The position numbers were made by a program, and so were the translations under genes. From positions 1,364,001 to 1,428,000 of the forward strand of contig NZ_CP016761.1 of NCBI RefSeq assembly GCF_001642935.1: a stretch of DNA of 64,000 nt. The letters run 5' to 3'. This document shows, one piece after another, positions 6,869 to 14,807 of this stretch (position 1 is its first letter; each line of letters starts with the position of its first letter). This DNA is from Fictibacillus arsenicus. Lineage in GTDB: Bacteria; Bacillota; Bacilli; Bacillales; Fictibacillaceae. The notes under the pieces were generated by a model. That model saw only the letters and a list, made by a program, of their open reading frames with translations, was not told the DNA's origin and made no database searches.

Positions 6869-7060
6869 GTTAATTTCCGCTGCAGGGCTCGCTTTCCGCA
6901 GGGTGTGCGGTGAGCCCATTCGTCGCCTTGCGACATTGAATGGTCTCACCTGTCCCACTCATCCTGCAGGAGTCTCGCCCTTCCGCTCCAATTAATTTTT
7001 CAATGAAGAACTTCATTAGAAAATCTTTCTATAGCAACAATCTTTTAGATAAGAGCCTAA
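6869..7060. repeat. Dispersed inverted-repeat element 1, copy 1
   Basis: The core starts GTTAATTTCCGCTGCAGG and ends CCTTCCGCTCCAATTAA; these are inverted to each other, as are many internal GC-rich segments. The right outer arm AGCAACAATCTTTTAGA...AGCCT is present (7033-7058) and the left outer arm has decayed. Five related copies occur in the window (13.1, 27.9, 42.4, 51.8 and 61.1 kb). No ORF. Confidence 0.75.
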
Positions 7061-7163
7061 ATTAGGTTCAGTTTTTGAAAAAAACTGTTCAGAATAGGGT
7101 TTTGAGTATGCGTACTAGGGCTGGGAGGGCGTGTTGGGTGTGCTCAAGGCTCCAAACAGGATC

Positions 7164-7261
7164 GAATCTAAAAGTTTTGGGGCTGAATCCACGAGTTTCA
7201 GCACTCAATCCAAAAGTTTTGACTTTCAATCCAAAAATTTTTGGTGTTTATCCACGAGTGG
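7164..7261. repeat. Degenerate 21-bp tandem array B (AATCCAAAAGTTTTG units)
   Basis: Five units start at 7164, 7185, 7206, 7227 and 7249: GAATCTAAAAGTTTTGG, GAATCCACGAGTTTCAG, CAATCCAAAAGTTTTGA, CAATCCAAAAATTTTTG and TATCCACGAGTGG. The step is 21, 21, 21 and 22 bp. It lies in the open frame upstream of the MBL gene but before that gene's ribosome binding site, so it is intergenic or leader sequence. Confidence 0.7.
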
Positions 7262-7385
7262 ACTCTTGTTGCCAAAATTCGTTACACCCATAACTATCAA
7301 TGGACAACTCAGCTTAAAAGTTGCTTCGCTGGAAAGAAAAGGAGTAGTATATTTACACTACAATGTTTTAAGAGAGGTCGTAAAT

Positions 7386-8477
7386 ATGTTTGCTTTGCTC
7401 ATAATAATCGCTGTATTAGTGGTTGTGTTCTTATTCATCACTTTTCATCCGGTGTTTGGAAGCAATCCCTCTAAAGAAACTAAAACGAAGTACAGTTCAC
7501 TCGAACATTATTCTAACGGTACGTTCGTCAATCAAATTACTACCGAAATGGCTACAGATTTCCGGTCCATGCTGCCTGTATTAAAAGAATTTCTAAAAGG
7601 AAATCCGAACAGACAGCCCGCTCAGCAGATTCCAATAAAACCGCTTCAGTTTTCTGCTCAGAATATGAACCAAAAAACAAAAGTGACTTGGTTCGGTCAT
7701 TCTTCGTTATTGCTGGAAATTGATAATAAACGAATCCTTCTTGATCCAATGTTCGGAAAAGCACCGTCGCCCATTCCCTGGTTCGGCAACAAACGCTACA
7801 GCAAAGAACTGCCGATTTCTGTTGAAGATCTGCCTCAGATAGATCTGGTTGTATATTCTCATGATCATTACGATCATCTCGATTATGGCACGGTAAAAAA
7901 ACTAAAGAGTAAAGTAAAGCGGTTTATAGTTCCGCTCGGAGTCAGCAGCCATCTGGTAAGATGGGGTGTAGAGCCAGATAACATACAAGAATGTAACTGG
8001 TGGGATGAAATTGTCGCAGCGGGTCTCACACTTGTTTGTACACCTGCAAGGCATTTCTCTGGCAGGAGTTTAACGAATCGCAATTCAACGCTATGGTGTT
8101 CTTGGGTTATCAAAGGACAAGAGACGAAAATCTATTTTAGCGGTGACAGCGGATATGGTCCGCATTTTAAAGAGATAGGTGAAAAATATGGACCTTTTGA
8201 TTTAACCTTGATGGAGTGCGGTCAATACCATAAAAAGTGGGCTGCGATTCATATGATGCCAGAAGAAACCGTGCAGGCACATCTAGATGTAAAAGGGAAG
8301 ATGATGATTCCCATTCACTGGGGAGCCTTTACATTATCATTGCATAACTGGATAGATCCAGTTGAACGGGCGGTCAAAGCTGCGAATGTTAATAACGTGA
8401 TGATTTCTACCCCTCAAATAGGTGAAACGATATCTTTAGATGATGAACACCCTCGTACTAATTGGTGGAAATCCTGA
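7386..8477 (+). CDS. MBL-fold hydrolase, NAPE-PLD/UlaG-like, membrane anchored
   Basis: 363 residues. An N-terminal membrane helix (FALLIIIAVLVVVFLFITF) is followed by a metallo-beta-lactamase domain. VTWFGHSSLLLEIDNKRILLDPMF opens it, SHDHYDHLD is the HxHxDH di-zinc motif, and RHFSGR, YFSGDSGY and IPIHWGAF supply the remaining His/Asp ligands. The set matches the N-acyl-phosphatidylethanolamine phospholipase D-like branch, so a phospho(di)ester substrate at the inner membrane face is plausible. The open frame continues to 7131 through the repeat array, but GAGAGGTCGTAAAT places the start at ATG 7386. Confidence 0.85.
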   Translation: MFALLIIIAVLVVVFLFITFHPVFGSNPSKETKTKYSSLEHYSNGTFVNQITTEMATDFRSMLPVLKEFLKGNPNRQPAQQIPIKPLQFSAQNMNQKTKVTWFGHSSLLLEIDNKRILLDPMFGKAPSPIPWFGNKRYSKELPISVEDLPQIDLVVYSHDHYDHLDYGTVKKLKSKVKRFIVPLGVSSHLVRWGVEPDNIQECNWWDEIVAAGLTLVCTPARHFSGRSLTNRNSTLWCSWVIKGQETKIYFSGDSGYGPHFKEIGEKYGPFDLTLMECGQYHKKWAAIHMMPEETVQAHLDVKGKMMIPIHWGAFTLSLHNWIDPVERAVKAANVNNVMISTPQIGETISLDDEHPRTNWWKS

Positions 8478-8675
8478 TCAGCGGATCTCAGATTTCTTTT
8501 TCATATGATGCAAAGTAAATATCAGACTCGTCAATCCAGCAGTAAGGATCGGGCCAATGCTATAGATGAGGTATCTCCAGTCTCCGGTCACAATGGAACT
8601 AACGGTAAAAATGATTGGGAATCCTATCAGCACAAATAGGGAGGCGAACAGACCGCCTTTTAAGTTTTCTTTCAT
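8478..8675 (-). CDS. Small membrane protein, two helices (65 aa)
   Basis: It has two hydrophobic segments (GGLFASLFVLIGFPIIFTVSS and YLIYSIGPILTAGLTSLIFTL) and a basic tail MKKKSEIR. Start ATG 8675 has the GAGGTG ribosome binding site; the longer frame to 8741 would run through a terminator. Its stop codon abuts the stop of the convergent MBL gene with no base between, so transcripts must overlap. Function unknown. Confidence 0.7.
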   Translation of the reverse strand: MKENLKGGLFASLFVLIGFPIIFTVSSIVTGDWRYLIYSIGPILTAGLTSLIFTLHHMKKKSEIR

Positions 8676-8723
8676 CAGGCACCTCTTTTTTTGAATTTGG
8701 TAAATTTTAACTTTATGATACCA

Positions 8724-8765
8724 TAAAAAAGGCGGTCCCAAAATGAATTTTGAGCCGCCTTTTTC
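8724..8765 (-). terminator. Terminator downstream of the cupin gene
   Basis: GGCGGTCCCAAAAT (8731-8744) pairs with ATTTTGAGCCGCC (8747-8759), followed on the minus strand by a run of six T. The stem overlaps the region upstream of the small membrane gene. Confidence 0.8.
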
Positions 8766-9281
8766 TTATTTGCTTTTCCATAACTCTAACAGAGGACCTT
8801 CTTTTCCGAACAGCGGATCCGTTTCTGGCAATGGAACTAGCATAATCTCATCGAGCACTTCAGGGCGTTCGTCAGGCTCACCTTTTTTGAGGTTGTGTTC
8901 CATTCCGCCCGGATACGCTCCAGCTACTTTAAAGTCAGTGCTGCATCCGATCATTTTATGGCCGGTTCCTGCAGGTAGAACGATAACATCCCCTTTAGAA
9001 ACGGTAACGGAAACACCGTCTTCACCGCCTAATAAAAGTACGGCTTCACCGCTCATAACCCCTAATACTTCATGTGTGTTGCTGTGGTAATGGTGGTAAT
9101 CGAACACGCCATTCTTCCAGCCGTTAGTCCATCCGTTTTCCTCAAAAACATCCAGTGCATCCTGAGGTTCTTTTAGTTCACCAACGTACAATAGAACTGG
9201 CCAAGAAGGATGATTTGGAATCTTGCCATCATCCGTAAAGAACAGCGTTTTAACATTTTCGCTTAACATTTTCATATCCAC
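8766..9281 (-). CDS. yjlB: Cupin domain protein, YjlB family
   Basis: 171 residues with one cupin barrel. DYHHYHSNTHEVLGVMSGEAVLLLGG contains the metal-binding H-x-H-x(3-4)-E set, and KGDVIVLPAGTGHKMI is the second cupin motif with its His. The overall pattern, including PNHPSWPVLLY and FEENGWTNGWKNGVFDYHHY, is that of B. subtilis YjlB. The first codon is GTG (9279-9281) 4 nt after GAGGTG; an ATG at 9275 is the alternative. Function unknown beyond probable metal binding. Monocistronic with a terminator. Confidence 0.88.
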   Translation of the reverse strand: MDMKMLSENVKTLFFTDDGKIPNHPSWPVLLYVGELKEPQDALDVFEENGWTNGWKNGVFDYHHYHSNTHEVLGVMSGEAVLLLGGEDGVSVTVSKGDVIVLPAGTGHKMIGCSTDFKVAGAYPGGMEHNLKKGEPDERPEVLDEIMLVPLPETDPLFGKEGPLLELWKSK

Positions 9282-9502
9282 TTAACACCTCACCCGTTTT
9301 TCGATTCTTTTCCCTTTATTCTATAAAAAGAAACTAAAACCTTTTCTGAAAATATTTTTTATGAAGTTGAAAATGAGAGGAATCTTACGAAAGAGCTCAT
9401 TATTTGACGAAAACTAATGTGTTTAAAATAGTTTCTTTTTTGAATAAAAGTGGTATTAAAAGAAGTACAAGGTTTAAATGTTATTGAAAGGTGGAAATCA
9501 GT

Positions 9503-9604
9503 ATGAAATACAAAGTTAAGGACTGGCTCCGGTTAACGCCGCGTGAGAGATACCTGCTTTTGTTCGCTGTTTCCCAACTCCAGAAAAAGCTCCGAGCAGG
9601 TTAA
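9503..9604 (+). CDS. Candidate small protein (33 aa)
   Basis: ATG 9503 follows AAAGGTGG with 7-nt spacing. The product MKYKVKDWLRLTPRERYLLL continues to a basic end (QKKLRAG) and would form one amphipathic helix. The only open frame in the ~420-bp gap between the divergent cupin and thioredoxin-like genes. No family recognised. Confidence 0.45.
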   Translation: MKYKVKDWLRLTPRERYLLLFAVSQLQKKLRAG

Positions 9605-9701
9605 AAGAACCAAATAAAATATTTTTAAGGCGTTTTCATTGCCACAACTCCCCCTTGTTTGGTTACAATAAGAGTAGATAAAGAACAGGGAGGAACACAG
9701 A

Positions 9702-10277
9702 ATGGCTGACCTCAATACTTGGTTTGAAAAAGGCATGACTCGCTATGCATATATAAATGCTATGAATACACACAAAGAGAACCTGCTTTCGATCTATAAT
9801 GCATTCGTACTTCCAGATCCGATGAAAGACGCGTTGCAAGGCATGCAAAAAAGCCGGTTAAGAGCTATTGTGATCACCGAAGACTGGTGCGGTGATGCGA
9901 TGCTGAATCTCCCTGTTTTTATGCGGATGGCGGATGAAGCGCTCATTGACGTCCGTTTTATTCAGCGTGACAAAAATTCAGAACTGATGGATCGATACCT
10001 TACAAATAAAGCAAAGTCTATTCCGATCATTATTTTTATAGATGAAAAGGGAAAGGAGATTGTGAAATGGGGACCGCGCGCTCCGAAATTGCAGCAGCTT
10101 GTTGAGGAACGTAAGAAGAAGCTTCCTGCTAAAGACGATCCGCGCTATGAAAAAGCATTCAAGCTTTTTGCAGACAAAATTTCAACTCTTTTCACGACAG
10201 ACCACGCCTTATGGGAAGAAGTCAGTCTTGATATCATAAAAAAATTATTAACTAAAGTAAATGTCAACAGCCTGTAA
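9702..10277 (+). CDS. Thioredoxin-family protein with single-Cys motif
   Basis: 191 residues. The thioredoxin-like core begins at RLRAIVITEDWCGDAMLNLPVFMRMADEA; the site is WCGD rather than WCxxC, so only one active-site cysteine is present. VRFIQRDKNSELMDRYL and KSIPIIIFIDEKGKEI supply the cis-Pro loop. A helical C-terminal region (about 130-191) is extra to the fold. This form is common in Bacillus and is probably not a general disulfide reductase. The ribosome binding site is AGGGAGGAA. The terminator overlaps the stop codon. Confidence 0.85.
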   Translation: MADLNTWFEKGMTRYAYINAMNTHKENLLSIYNAFVLPDPMKDALQGMQKSRLRAIVITEDWCGDAMLNLPVFMRMADEALIDVRFIQRDKNSELMDRYLTNKAKSIPIIIFIDEKGKEIVKWGPRAPKLQQLVEERKKKLPAKDDPRYEKAFKLFADKISTLFTTDHALWEEVSLDIIKKLLTKVNVNSL

Positions 10278-10292
10278 CTGGGCTGTTTTTTG
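10266..10292 (+). terminator. Terminator overlapping the thioredoxin-like stop codon
   Basis: ACAGCC (10267-10272) and GGCTGT (10281-10286) flank the stop codon, followed by TTTTT. Confidence 0.75.
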
Positions 10293-10293
10293 T

Positions 10294-10353
10294 CGTTCAG
10301 GAAGATTTATGCGCGCTCCGGGAGATTTTTGCTCGTCCAGAGAATATAATACG
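10294..10353. repeat. Degenerate 20-bp tandem array C
   Basis: Three adjoining 20-bp units begin at 10294, 10314 and 10334: CGTTCAGGAAGATTTATGCG, CGCTCCGGGAGATTTTTGCT and CGTCCAGAGAATATAATACG. Conserved bases are the leading CG, a TCC/TTC-AG block and GA-TTT-TGC. It lies directly behind a terminator. Confidence 0.65.
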
Positions 10354-10427
10354 CACAATAGTAGATTTAATAAGGTTTCTTATTGTAGAATGCAACAAGC
10401 GATTCTATTTTTTGTATGAGGTGTAAC

Positions 10428-11336
10428 ATGAAAAAAGCGAACGTAATTATTTTGGCAGGATTTTTAGGAAGCGGAAAAACAACCTTGCTTAAGCAGCTGC
10501 TTCAGCGGGAAAAGGAACGAAATCACAAAACAGCTGTCCTCATGAACGAACTTGGACAAGTTTCAATTGATTCCGATGCGGTCCCGGGAGATATCCCGTT
10601 AAAAGAATTGCTTAATGGCTGTATCTGCTGCTCATTGTCCGATCAGCTTGAAAAGCAGCTTTGGGGACTTTGTAAAGAAAATGAACTCGACACTTTAATC
10701 ATTGAAGCAACAGGTGCTGCTCATCCGATTGATGTGCTGGATGCTTGTTTGTCACCATACCTGCTTGATGAACTGCATGTATCTGGAATCATTTCGGTCA
10801 TGGATGCACCAAGGTGGCTTGACCGGGGTACGATGAGTGTACAGGCAAAAATGCTGATGCTGGAACAAATAAAGCATGCGGACTTCATCATATGGAACAA
10901 GACTGGTGCTTTGTCAGATGAACAGAAGCAATCAATAAAAGAAGACGCGAAACGCTTGAATGAAGGGACTCCATACGTACTGACTGATTATGCGAAAACA
11001 GACATTGATCAGCTGTTCGCACTCTCTGTAAAAGACAGAAAAGAGCATCAAAAAGTTACAGCAGACAAACTAAAGGTGAAAACGTGGATGTATTCATTCA
11101 CAGGTACTGTCAAAAAAGAAGCCTTTGAAAACTGGCTGCGTGAAGCACCATCTTCCATATACCGGATCAAAGGCTACATTAAGCTTGAAGACGGAAAAAT
11201 CTATCTTTTTCAATACTCTTACGGGTTGCCAATTTACGAAAAAGAGCTGATGAAAATGCCGTTAAGATTAGTGTTTATCGGTGAGGATTTGGATACGGAA
11301 AAATTAGCAGAAGGATTAAAACAGATAGAGCAATAA
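10428..11336 (+). CDS. COG0523/CobW-family GTPase (putative metallochaperone)
   Basis: 302 residues. Walker A GFLGSGKTT (11-19), the family metal-binding CxCC in LLNGCICCSLSDQ, Walker B-like LIIEATGAAHP, and a C-terminal CobW_C-type domain (WMYSFTGTV...). The guanine-specificity NKxD reads WNKTGAL, with Gly in place of Asp. Start ATG 10428 is set by GAGGTG (10418-10423); an ATG at 10416 would include the ribosome binding site. Members deliver Zn, Co or Fe to target enzymes. I see no Zur box upstream, and the array C sits in the promoter region. Confidence 0.85.
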   Translation: MKKANVIILAGFLGSGKTTLLKQLLQREKERNHKTAVLMNELGQVSIDSDAVPGDIPLKELLNGCICCSLSDQLEKQLWGLCKENELDTLIIEATGAAHPIDVLDACLSPYLLDELHVSGIISVMDAPRWLDRGTMSVQAKMLMLEQIKHADFIIWNKTGALSDEQKQSIKEDAKRLNEGTPYVLTDYAKTDIDQLFALSVKDRKEHQKVTADKLKVKTWMYSFTGTVKKEAFENWLREAPSSIYRIKGYIKLEDGKIYLFQYSYGLPIYEKELMKMPLRLVFIGEDLDTEKLAEGLKQIEQ

Positions 11337-11343
11337 TAACAAT

Positions 11344-11375
11344 GACGCTTTGGTAAATTACTCGAGCGTCTTTTT
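11344..11375. terminator. Terminator between COG0523 gene and convergent gene
   Basis: GACGCT (11344-11349) pairs with AGCGTC (11365-11370), followed by TTTTTAA. Confidence 0.65.
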
Positions 11376-11799
11376 AATTAAAACAATAATCTCTGTTCAT
11401 AAAGTCTTCCTTTTCAACCATTTCCGCTACCCCGGGAACTGTATCCGAGACTTCAATATAACTTCCAATAATCTTATTTTCTCCAGATAAGATCACTGCC
11501 TCTAAATTTCTAGTATCGCATTTTTGTTCTAATCTATATCGGTGTCTCGTTATTTTAGTTTTTTCAAGTCCGGTAAAATCAACTCCAGCTAAAGAAAAGG
11601 TTTCCAACGGCTCAGGATAGTCAGGTATCGTAAACGGTTCTTTCTTAGGGTAATAAAAAGACAGATCCCAGCCTTTTTCTTCAATAAAAGCTCTATGGCT
11701 GTCAGGAATCAGCTGTTGAAAAGTGAGTTTCATAATGAGCAAGACAAGGAAAAAAGTCAGAATGAAAAAGCCAATTGCATATCGTAACTTTTTCAACAA
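11374..11799 (-). CDS. Uncharacterised protein with N-terminal membrane anchor
   Basis: 141 residues. A single helix (YAIGFFILTFFLVLLIMKLTF) is followed by a predicted extracytoplasmic domain with KKEPFTIPDYPEPLETFSLAGVDFTG and two cysteines (EQKCDTRN and RDYCFN) that could form a disulfide. TTG start with a perfect AAGGAGG ribosome binding site. I do not recognise the family. Single gene, convergent with the GTPase. Confidence 0.7.
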   Translation of the reverse strand: MLKKLRYAIGFFILTFFLVLLIMKLTFQQLIPDSHRAFIEEKGWDLSFYYPKKEPFTIPDYPEPLETFSLAGVDFTGLEKTKITRHRYRLEQKCDTRNLEAVILSGENKIIGSYIEVSDTVPGVAEMVEKEDFMNRDYCFN

Positions 11800-11889
11800 A
11801 AAACCTCCTTTTTTTCACTCCAATTCCAATGATTTTATGTTAGTCTAATATTATCATAATTTTCCAATTATTAGATGAGGTGATTTCTT

Positions 11890-12498
11890 TTGCAAACAAA
11901 AGTGATAACAGATGATCATCGTAAAATTCATAAAGAAATTTATGGAGAAAAGCCAGGTCCGGTTCGCATTCAAAGAATACCTAAACTGAAATATGTGGCA
12001 CAAGAGATGAATACTAAGTATCGTATGGATTGGGCTGGGCGGCCCGAACCTGTTGATCAACAATGGATTGTCTGGAAGATCGTCAATCAGCTTAAACACA
12101 TAACGAAAACAAGGATAGATTATAAGTTTAAGTTGATGCCTCACGAAATTATTTGGCATGAAAAGAATAATAATCTAGCGAGAACCACACAGTTGATGCA
12201 GGTTCCTGATTGCATTACAGATGAGATGTTTGAAGAAGCACAAAGAAATGCCGCTAAGAACTTAAAGGAGCAGATCCCAGAAACAAAGCTTATTACTGCT
12301 GAGCCGGTGTTGTGTGCACAAAAGTTACATATCGGTCATTATCGTGAATCAAATGCAACTCTATTAGAAGTCATTCAGTTCGCAGAGGATCAAGGATATC
12401 AAATAAAAGAGAGTCATCGAGAAATTTACCTGACACCTGCAATGAAATGTCATGATCCATCTACTTGGAAAACAATCGTGAGTGTGGAGTTAGAATAA
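11890..12498 (+). CDS. GyrI-like small-molecule-binding domain protein
   Basis: 202 residues. The pattern KLMPHEIIWHEKNNNLARTT and the repeat half around AEPVLCAQKLHIGHYRESNATL match the COG4832/GyrI-like (SOUL) fold, with a conserved Glu-type pocket residue (YRES). N-terminal IPKLKYVAQEM is a family feature. The start is TTG 11890, 7 nt after GAGGTG. These stand-alone proteins bind hydrophobic or cationic ligands; some are hydrolases. No DNA-binding domain is present. Confidence 0.75.
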   Translation: MQTKVITDDHRKIHKEIYGEKPGPVRIQRIPKLKYVAQEMNTKYRMDWAGRPEPVDQQWIVWKIVNQLKHITKTRIDYKFKLMPHEIIWHEKNNNLARTTQLMQVPDCITDEMFEEAQRNAAKNLKEQIPETKLITAEPVLCAQKLHIGHYRESNATLLEVIQFAEDQGYQIKESHREIYLTPAMKCHDPSTWKTIVSVELE

Positions 12499-12514
12499 CA
12501 ATTAGGAGAACCAT

Positions 12515-13087
12515 ATGAGCGCAGATAAAGTAAAATTCAAACTGGAATTGGAAGAAGAGAATAAGAGTTTAAGTTTTGTATTAATTCTTATATTTCTTGG
12601 TTTAATTCTTAGTTCACTCATTCTATTTTTTGTTGGGAGGGATGATCAGAGAGAATTGGATGCACAGGGGATTGCTTCACAATGGGCAGAAGCTGAACTT
12701 CAATCCAATGTATCTATGAAATATCTCCTATTATCTGAAAGCGCAAGAATAAAATATGTGGATGAAGTTCCCGATGAAAAAAACAAAAAGATTGTGGAAA
12801 GCGAATTTGAAGAGTTAGATGTGTTTCGCTGGAAAAAGAAAAAGGGGGAGTATATTTTTAAATTTCATTATTATAAATTAAAATCCTGCCCTGAGTGCCA
12901 AAAAGATGTTTGGGTCAGAGTTAAAGCGGAGGAAGGTGAATGGGTAATACCTGAGAGCCATTTTTCCGAAGTCCAGGCAGACTCACTCATAAGAAACCTT
13001 GAAGCAGAGCAGATTCCAACATCCTCAGAACAAGAAGAGGAAATGGAAAATAAGAAATCTATATTTGAAAAAATACTTAACCTCTAA
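12515..13087 (+). CDS. Uncharacterised single-span membrane protein
   Basis: 190 residues. The N-terminal basic/acidic tail (about 1-18) is followed by a membrane helix (LSFVLILIFLGLILSSLILFFV) and an extracytoplasmic domain with CPECQKDVWVRVKAEEGEW. The middle region (ASQWAEAELQSNVSMKYLLLS) resembles NTF2-like extracytoplasmic domains, but only loosely. Ribosome binding site TTAGGAGAA, 16 bp after the GyrI-like gene, so probably co-transcribed. Function unknown. Confidence 0.7.
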   Translation: MSADKVKFKLELEEENKSLSFVLILIFLGLILSSLILFFVGRDDQRELDAQGIASQWAEAELQSNVSMKYLLLSESARIKYVDEVPDEKNKKIVESEFEELDVFRWKKKKGEYIFKFHYYKLKSCPECQKDVWVRVKAEEGEWVIPESHFSEVQADSLIRNLEAEQIPTSSEQEEEMENKKSIFEKILNL

Positions 13088-13101
13088 ATTTATTTAATGG
13101 A

Positions 13102-13266
13102 AGGCTTTTTTCGTAAACATTGTTGCTATTAGTAGATGTTGATTTCCGCTCCAGGACGCCCGCTTATCCCGCAGGAGTCTCGCACCTTGCTCTCCAATCA
13201 ACTAGTCAAAGAAGCCTACTCAACAAAAAATGTTCAAAAGCAACAATCTTTTAAGAAAATGAGCCT
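13102..13266. repeat. Element 1, copy 2 (most complete ends)
   Basis: The left end is AGGCTTTTTTCGTAAACATT followed by GTTGCT. The right end is AGCAACAATCTTTTAAGAAA followed by ATGAGCCT. They form an imperfect ~26-bp terminal inverted repeat. Inside is the GTTGATTTCCG...CTCCAATCAAC core, here shortened. AATGGA occurs directly outside both ends (13096-13101 and 13267-13272), a possible 6-bp target duplication. Confidence 0.75.
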
Positions 13267-13288
13267 AATGGAAAAAGTAAAGTAAATA

Positions 13289-13506
13289 AAAAAAGAGGCT
13301 GACTTAAAAGTAAAACTTTTAAAGGTCATGCCTCTTTTTATTTAACCTTTTAGATAACGTCCATTATTACAAGATGGTAGGTTATCGAATAATACTCGAT
13401 AAGATAGCTGAAATACGAAGGTAATTATTTATTTTTTATTTTGTAAAAAATAAAAAATTCGGGGTGCCAAAAGTAAGTTTACCTTACTTTTGGGACAGCC
13501 CCTTTC
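13289..13506 (-). repeat. Dispersed element 2, copy A, with hairpin ends
   Basis: Read on the minus strand it begins GGGGCTGTCCCAAAAGTAAG, folds with CTTACTTTTGG, continues through AT-rich sequence and CCTACCATCTT..GGACGT, and ends in a second hairpin whose outer arm is GAGGCTGACTTAAAAGT. The two ends are inverted relatives (GRGGCTG-C-AAAAGT). Homologous in the same order to 28508-28712. It abuts the GNAT stop codon and should act as its terminator. Confidence 0.7.
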
Positions 13507-13507
13507 C

Positions 13508-13954
13508 CTAAATAGAAACTTTCATAAATTTACTAACGTCTTCGAATCCCATTTTTTCATACAGTTTAATAGCTGTGTGATTGAAGGAATACACATTTAG
13601 TCTTACATCGCTATAGCCGTTCTTTTTGAATTCTTTAAATGCTTCTTCAATTAAAAGCTTCGAGTATCCCTTTCCTCTGTATGGGGATTTTACATACAAA
13701 TCGTTGATCCAGCCGACTTCATCACCTGTTAAATAGTCAAAAGCCTTATCAATTTGAACCCAGCCCAACAAGGTATCCCCATCCATTAAACAAACAAAAT
13801 AAGCATTGTATTTTGCAGAATGTTCGTAGGCTTCAATCATTCTTTCTCTATTGTCCTCAGCATTGCAGTTTGTCGCTTCTTTACGATTCACACCAGCTAA
13901 TTCATAAATCTCTTCGATCTCAACCTCTGACGCTTTTTTGAATTCTAACCCCAT
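13508..13954 (-). CDS. GNAT-family N-acetyltransferase
   Basis: 148 residues with one GNAT fold. WINDLYVKSPYRGKGYSKLLIEEA contains the acetyl-CoA pyrophosphate loop (R-G-K-G-Y), and VRLNVYSFNHTAIKLYEKMGFEDV is motif B. Substrate unknown. ATG with AGGGGATGAAC ribosome binding site. The stop is 2 bp from element 2. Confidence 0.85.
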   Translation of the reverse strand: MGLEFKKASEVEIEEIYELAGVNRKEATNCNAEDNRERMIEAYEHSAKYNAYFVCLMDGDTLLGWVQIDKAFDYLTGDEVGWINDLYVKSPYRGKGYSKLLIEEAFKEFKKNGYSDVRLNVYSFNHTAIKLYEKMGFEDVSKFMKVSI

Positions 13955-14024
13955 ACGTTCATCCCCTAATTGTTAACTTTTCTCTTTACTTTTTTGATGT
14001 TAACATAAATTTCCTGAAAAGTAT

Positions 14025-14681
14025 TTATTCCAGCAGTCCTTTAAGATCTTTATAAATATAATCCGGTTTAATACCTAGTTCATCAATTTCATGCCCAGCT
14101 CGATTGATCCATGCTGTTTTAAACCCAAAAGATGAAGCGCCTGTAATATCCCAGAAGTTAGAGCTCATAAATAAGACTTCATGGGGTTCAACACCAAGCG
14201 TTTCAAGAGCATGCTTATAAGCAGCTGGAGCGGGCTTATACTGTTTTACATCATCAACTGATAAAACGTTCAGGAGGTGATTTAGTTCTCTTTTTTCAAT
14301 AAGAGGATTCAGCATTTCATAGGTGCCGTTTGAAAAGATGATCTGTTTTTTATTTTGATTTTGCAAGTTCTCCAATGTGGCATGAACCTCTTCATACACT
14401 TCAAGTTCTAAGTAGGATTGCATCAAAGAATTGAGTGCATCTTCATTAATTTGAAGAGAAAGATTTTTTAAGGTATACAAAAGAGCGTTTCTCGTAACTT
14501 CAGAAAATGGTTTGTAATTGCCTGTCAGCTGATGAATCATAAAATACTCAACCTGTTTTTTGCGCCACAGTTCACTGATTTTTTTGCCGAATCCATTAAA
14601 TTCAGACTCGGCTTTTACTGAAACGGAATACACATCAAAAAGAGTTCCGTAAGCGTCATATACATAAGCTTTTATTGTCAT
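14025..14681 (-). CDS. Haloacid dehalogenase, type II-like HAD hydrolase
   Basis: 218 residues. The catalytic loop is YVYDAYGTLFDVYSV (nucleophile Asp8), motif II IFSNGT, motif III Lys KPAPAAY, and SSNFWDITGASSFGFKTAWINR is the diagnostic (S)-2-haloacid dehalogenase segment. A type II cap lies between about residues 15 and 95. It could dehalogenate 2-haloacids or act as a general phosphatase; sequence alone does not decide. It lies behind a GNAT gene on the same strand with a 70-bp gap. Confidence 0.88.
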   Translation of the reverse strand: MTIKAYVYDAYGTLFDVYSVSVKAESEFNGFGKKISELWRKKQVEYFMIHQLTGNYKPFSEVTRNALLYTLKNLSLQINEDALNSLMQSYLELEVYEEVHATLENLQNQNKKQIIFSNGTYEMLNPLIEKRELNHLLNVLSVDDVKQYKPAPAAYKHALETLGVEPHEVLFMSSNFWDITGASSFGFKTAWINRAGHEIDELGIKPDYIYKDLKGLLE

Positions 14682-14807
14682 ATAAACACCGCCTTTTAAG
14701 TAAAGAGTACCCTTAAATGATATGTCTCAAATTCATAAAAAATATTTTTAGTGTTCCAGGTAGAATTTCCAGCAATACGGGAATAGATAATTTATGAGGT
14801 GATAAAT

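Noticed and set aside
7131-7385. N-terminal extension of the MBL hydrolase
   Set aside because: It would translate array B; the hydrophobic anchor starts at ATG 7386 behind a ribosome binding site.
10354-10427. Zur box before the COG0523 gene
   Set aside because: No TCGTAAT-N-ATTACGA-like sequence.
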